A stretch of DNA of 64,000 nucleotides from Gnetum montanum (taxonomy: Eukaryota; Streptophyta; Gnetopsida; Gnetales; Gnetaceae), in NCBI GenBank assembly GCA_015680685.1, contig MNCI01022386.1, positions 319,787-383,786 of the forward strand, in the 5' to 3' direction. The notes beneath the pieces were generated by a model, which did no database searches, had not been told where the DNA came from, and saw only the letters and a program-made list of their open reading frames with translations. Each line of letters begins with the position of its first letter. The stretch's first letter is position 1. A program made the position numbers and the translations under genes. This document shows, in pieces, positions 59,933 through 64,000 of this stretch.

Positions 59933-60631
59933 CTAAGATAAATGATTAGCAACAATATTCTCAGTGCCTTTATGATTGCTCATTGTAAGATCGAACTCTT
60001 GTAAGATCACGAGCCATCGTATGATGCGAGGGCTCACCATTGGTTTATTCATTAGGAACCAAATTGCACTATGATCCATGTGTACAAATATCTTATAGCC
60101 TAATACATAGTGCCTAAATTTTTCTAGTGCAAAGACGATGACCATTAACTCTTTTTCCATTGTGGTGTAGTTGAGCTATGCACCAACAATACTTCGACTT
60201 GCATAGTGAATGTAGTCTTGGCTTGGTCTTCTGGTGCTATTTGAATTTGATTGTATCCACTGTAACCATCCAGAAAACTATAGTAGCAATGCCCTGCAAT
60301 GGTATCTAAGACTGTCGACGAATGACAATGGGAAATGGTCTTTAAATGTTGCTATGTTCAGCAACCTAAAGTCTATACACACCCTCCATTTACCTCCCTT
60401 TTTAGGCACAATGACTAATGGACTAACCCATTCACTATCAACAATGGTATAGATGAACCTAGCTTTTAGAAGTTGTTCAATTTCTTCTTTAACGACTTGC
60501 TTAAGATTTGGGTTTAGTCGCCTTTGCAGTTGTCGTTGAGGCTTCATGAAGGGGTCAGTGTAAATTCTATGTTGACATATCCTAGGATCTATTCCAGTTA
60601 ATTTGGAATATGAGCAAGCAAAGGCTTTCAA
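59933..60631 (-). pseudogene. B3 RT/RNase H with internal deletion
   Basis: RT starts well: GIDPRICQHRIYTDPFMK, RRLNPNLKQVVKEEIEQLL, GGKWRVCIDFRLLNIATF (60631-60278). At 60207-60214 the sequence jumps from the AKTTF block straight to the ASRSIVGAQLNYTT block of RNase H. The 643 bp present in B1 (28987-29629) are missing and the frame changes. The RT catalytic box is lost. RNase H continues MEKELMVIVFALEKFR, VHMDHSAIW, ENIVANHLS. Confidence 0.9.
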
Positions 60632-61065
60632 TCATTTATTTACCATTTTCAGCAATTTTTCTTTTTGTTGAGCGAGCTTAGCATTGATGATTACCAATTT
60701 TTCATTCTTAAGAAATGTATATTCCATACCAGTGGGCAATGATTTTAATTCGAGGGGCTCTTACTTAAACTCATCAGGGATCTTCAACTTCCCCCAATTG
60801 ATATTTTCGATGTCAGGACTTGGAAGTTGGTGATGGACTTGCTCTAATGTATCTATGCTATACATGTAAGCACAAGTCAAGCTCTAAGTTGGTTTCATGC
60901 ATATATTTGAATTACTCTCTTTGTCAATTGTTAGCCACTGGGTGCCTTCCTGTCTTGTGGCTTTTGCATACAAGCATCTTTGTATATTCGTTACTTGTGC
61001 ACACTGGTTGCATGTAGGTAGTGTTAAGCATTGTACAAGCTAGGACTTCTGCACGTAGTTGCACC

Positions 61066-61605
61066 TTATGTCATTGTATGCAATGCATGAAACTTTCTTC
61101 TTTTGATCTTCCCAAATGCATTTTCTTTTGATATCTCTAGGGAAAGATCACGTATTCCTAGGCATGCATTAATCGTACTTAGCCATGCTCTTCTAATTAT
61201 GATTGGGAAGTCCCCTTTACAGCTGTTGACTTGAATCACTAGGAAATCAACTAGATATGACCACCCAAAAATAGTGGTGACAATGTCCTCCACTAGTCCT
61301 AATGGGACAGTGATGGACTAGTCGGCCAACTCTAAATGAATGCTTCTCTTTTTTAGTGAAGGTAGGTTCCAGGCTTTGTAAATTTCTTGAGAGATTAAGT
61401 TAACACCAAAACCTAAATCCAAAAGAGCTTTGCAAGGCTCATTCTTAGCAATTTGTAGATATACAAGAGGACTTCTAGGATTAGAGAATTTCCTAGGAAG
61501 GTGGCTAGCTTTAATCCAATCGGTAATGGCATGAGTCAACATGACCATGTGTGTTGGGTGCGATCTTTGGTTCGAAGGAAGCTCCAAAGATTCAAATGAT
61601 GGCAA
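61066..61605 (-). pseudogene. B3 protease region
   Basis: KALLDLGFGVNLISQEIYKA is the active-site loop; NLPSLKKRSIHLELAD follows. VEDIVTTIFGWSYLVDFLVI and QVNSCKGDFPIIIRRAWLST complete the domain. It is better preserved than in B1, with few breaks. Confidence 0.78.
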
Positions 61606-64000
61606 GGCAATTACATAGTTAGCTGCTTGTGGCTATAAGGACTTGGTTGGACTGTTGGTTCTAAAGAAGGGTCTCTTCTTTGTGTGGTTGTCTGAACCAA
61701 TAGTAGGTTAAGGATTGACAACCCTTGTAGCGTTATGTTGCTATGGCTGGGCAAGAAGCTCATCCTACATAGTTGGAGCAGGTGGTAATGGAGCTAATGG
61801 TGTCAAAGGTGTAGTCATATGAGAAGGATAGTATGTTTGTGAAACATCACTCCTAGGAGAAGGAGTTTTATAGTACTCTTGGGTCTGGTAGTGAGGCTGA
61901 GGAGTGACGTGACTAGTGGAGTCACATGGAGAGATCGACTACTGAACGTCATACCCGTATGGGTCAGGTTGACGGTAAGGGTATTATTGATGTGATAATG
62001 GATTTCCCCATGATTTTGGGTGTTGCCATTGTTGATATTGTTCATTTGGTTGTGGTGGAGTTCCACTTGGATAATACGTCAAGGGTTGGTGGAACTACCT
62101 TGGATTACCCTAAGGGTACGGTAACCTTCAGGGTGCTTGCCGTCTGTTTAATCATGGGTTTAGTGCATACACCCCAGACTCTTGCAGATGTGACATTGTT
62201 GGGCAACATCCTTTAGGATGATCATATTGGCATATCTCACATCCACCATCATTGTCTGTGTTTGAATCCACAACCTCCTCAATGACGACAACTTTGCCCT
62301 TACCCTTGTTACGTGCATATTCAACTTCTTTCTTTTTGCTTTTCTCTTGATCACTACCCTGCTCTCTAGACTCCTCTACTATTTTTAGAATGGTTTGAAA
62401 TTTATCATCTAGGGAATTCCACATTTGATCTACCTTTACTGATATTTCTGATGCAAATTTTTGAATGGACAAAGTCTTCCTATTCACCATCTCTTCAAGT
62501 GATGACTCTTCTTCATCTTCACAAAATTTAACTTCCTTCTTTCAGAGGGAAGGATCTCTGTTGTATTCCTTTACACTTTCTCTTTTCCTTAACTCACCTT
62601 CCTCTTTGGCAACTTGCTCCAAAAATCTTTGTATTTGATGGGCTTTGAGCTCAGATAACCTTCCTTGGGCATAAGTCCCAAGGGTTCTTCGTGCCTCGTA
62701 CCTAAGCCCATCTACAAGATGGCGTAGTTGTTCCCTTTGCAAGTAACCATGGCCAGGGCAACGATGTAATAATGCATAATATCAGCCCATGGCAGCATCC
62801 AAGGGGTCATGTTTTCCTTGTTTCCATCCTTGGATTTGCTTACGCATGTTGGACACTCAGGAGTACGTTTGATACTTATCGTTGAACAACTCCAACATGG
62901 TACTCCATTGACGAATGGATTTCGGTTCTAAGGATTGGTACCAGCTTTCTGCTTCCTTGATCAGTGTCCATGGAAACAACTTTAGTTGTTGCCACTTGTT
63001 TTCTATATTTTGCAAGGCACATGCATCATGAAACACTTGTAGATGGTTTTAAGGATTAGCATTGTATCCCCCTTCAAATCGTGGGATGTTGTTCATGTCT
63101 AGTCTTTTGATCCTACTATCCTTTTGGTGCATTGTTGGAATCCTAATGGCCTCTGTTATATGTAACATACTTCAGGTGGCGAGTAGGGGTTCGTTGTGAT
63201 CGTATTGTCTATGGCATCTATGATGCCTATGCTATTCCCTACTCTCCCTTTTTTCATGATGTGTTTCCCTGGAATGCCCTCATCCCCTTTCTTGATTGTT
63301 TTGTCTATGATCTCTGTTTTGCTTACCATTTTTCTCATGACCTTTCCCTTTGCAATTGCATTTAGATCCCAAAGGAGAGGGGGAAGGAAATGATGAAGGT
63401 GAAGAGGAAGGAGGACTGGCACCGTGGAGGTGTCTGTCACTTTCTCTTTGGTGGTCGCAGCCTCAGTCGTGGTTATGATTGGACTGTCCATCGTTGTCAT
63501 GCGTTCATGTTCCTTTTTCAAACCCTTTATGTCCATTGGTATTAGAACATGGGTTATGAATGGTTGAGTGAAGATTCTAATACACAACTCCTTGACCAAA
63601 GTCAATGAGAGGAACATCGTTATGTGGAAAACCTCCTGAGGCAGGTTCACCACCCTCATTTTCACTTATGACATACAGGACATCTTGAGACCACTTTTCC
63701 TTCATAGATTTGTAATGTCTCTCTTGTTGTAGGTCCCTTTGACGGTGTGCCTTTGTGGGTTGATAATCTCTCGAATCTTGTTCATGCACAACGTACTTCG
63801 ATTGTAAGTGTTGCATACTAATTTGTGTGAGAGCACGAAGAAGCATGCTTGGGATTGAGCGATTGGGGGGTAACACTATGTTACCTTCTAAATGCCACCA
63901 ATGCAGTTGTTCATCCTAGTGGAGGATAAAAGTAAAGTTTGGTATATACTCATCAGGATGAATGTATACCAAGCAAAATTGTTGGGCCACTGGCGAATTA
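61606..64000 (-). pseudogene. B3 gag, start beyond window
   Basis: At 63876 MLPPNRSIPSMLLRALTQIS, then ERHYKSMKEKWSQDVLYVIS; capsid core about 63000-62540 ending RRTLGTYAQGRLSELKAHQI; a basic/acidic hinge; zinc knuckle CEICQYDHPKGCCPTM near 62200. Proline-rich tail to protease. Several stops and frame changes occur. Its zinc knuckle keeps the cysteines that B1 has lost. Confidence 0.85.

Larger units (their letters stand above)
55722..64000 (-). mobile_element. Element B3: gypsy retrotransposon, cut by window end
   Basis: 3' LTR 55722-56568, post-integrase region, integrase, RNase H, RT, protease and gag on the - strand. The gag start and 5' LTR lie just beyond 64000: by alignment with B1, about 80 coding bases and the leader are missing. 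It carries a 643-bp deletion in RT/RNase H and catalytic changes in integrase. Confidence 0.92.

Overview
This is plant nuclear DNA. It holds one host gene, a dolichyl-phosphate beta-glucosyltransferase (ALG5-like), and about 45 kb of layered, decayed retroelements. The host gene has a 13.3 kb intron. The elements are Athila/Tat-like Ty3/gypsy elements, LINEs whose reverse transcriptase resembles the RTE/RTE-like type, and a possible Penelope-like fragment. High AT content, a long intron and old decayed LTR elements suggest a large-genome vascular plant such as a gymnosperm or fern. The sequence alone does not settle the lineage.

Layout. (1) 1-17803: the last six recognisable exons of ALG5 on the + strand (2436-2570, 2747-2836, 3011-3142, 3256-3339, 16671-16735, 17617-17803). 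Their splice sites agree and the reading frame stays open to a stop; the N-terminal exons must lie upstream. The fourth of the five introns seen carries a relic A-type LTR (about 3810-4870) and a complete LTR retroelement, here called I (5808-14791). Element I has 1.56 and 1.63 kb LTRs, a 5-bp target duplication TTTCC, a primer-binding site, a polypurine tract and a decayed gag-protease on the - strand. It has no reverse transcriptase or integrase. (2) 17804-24463: AT-rich intergenic DNA with a 49-bp tandem repeat and two SINE-like copies. (3) 24464-33875: gypsy element B1 (- strand), full gag-pol but inactivated, with a truncated 5' LTR. A scrambled junction (33876-34020) and a Penelope-like RT remnant (about 34000-34600) follow. 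(4) 36900-55145: two LINE copies head to head (- strand about 36900-39000; + strand about 39480-55145). The + strand LINE is split by gypsy element A (40589-54277, near-perfect 5-bp target duplication), which itself contains a deleted B-family copy, B2 (45992 to about 49680). (5) 55722-64000: gypsy element B3 (- strand), running off the window end.

A and B are related: both LTRs start TGAT and end in CTCATCA, the sequence next to the LTR is similar, and both are oriented on the - strand. Family B encodes gag, protease, RT, RNase H and integrase, plus a conserved stretch of about 1.9 kb after integrase. A and I carry gag-protease but no recognisable RT or integrase of their own, so they look non-autonomous; A also has a long coiled-coil reading frame. 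The U3 regions of I and of B carry different arrays of short palindromes just upstream of the TATA box. These arrays, the Penelope-like remnant, the post-integrase region of B and the coiled-coil frame of A are the least ordinary features here.
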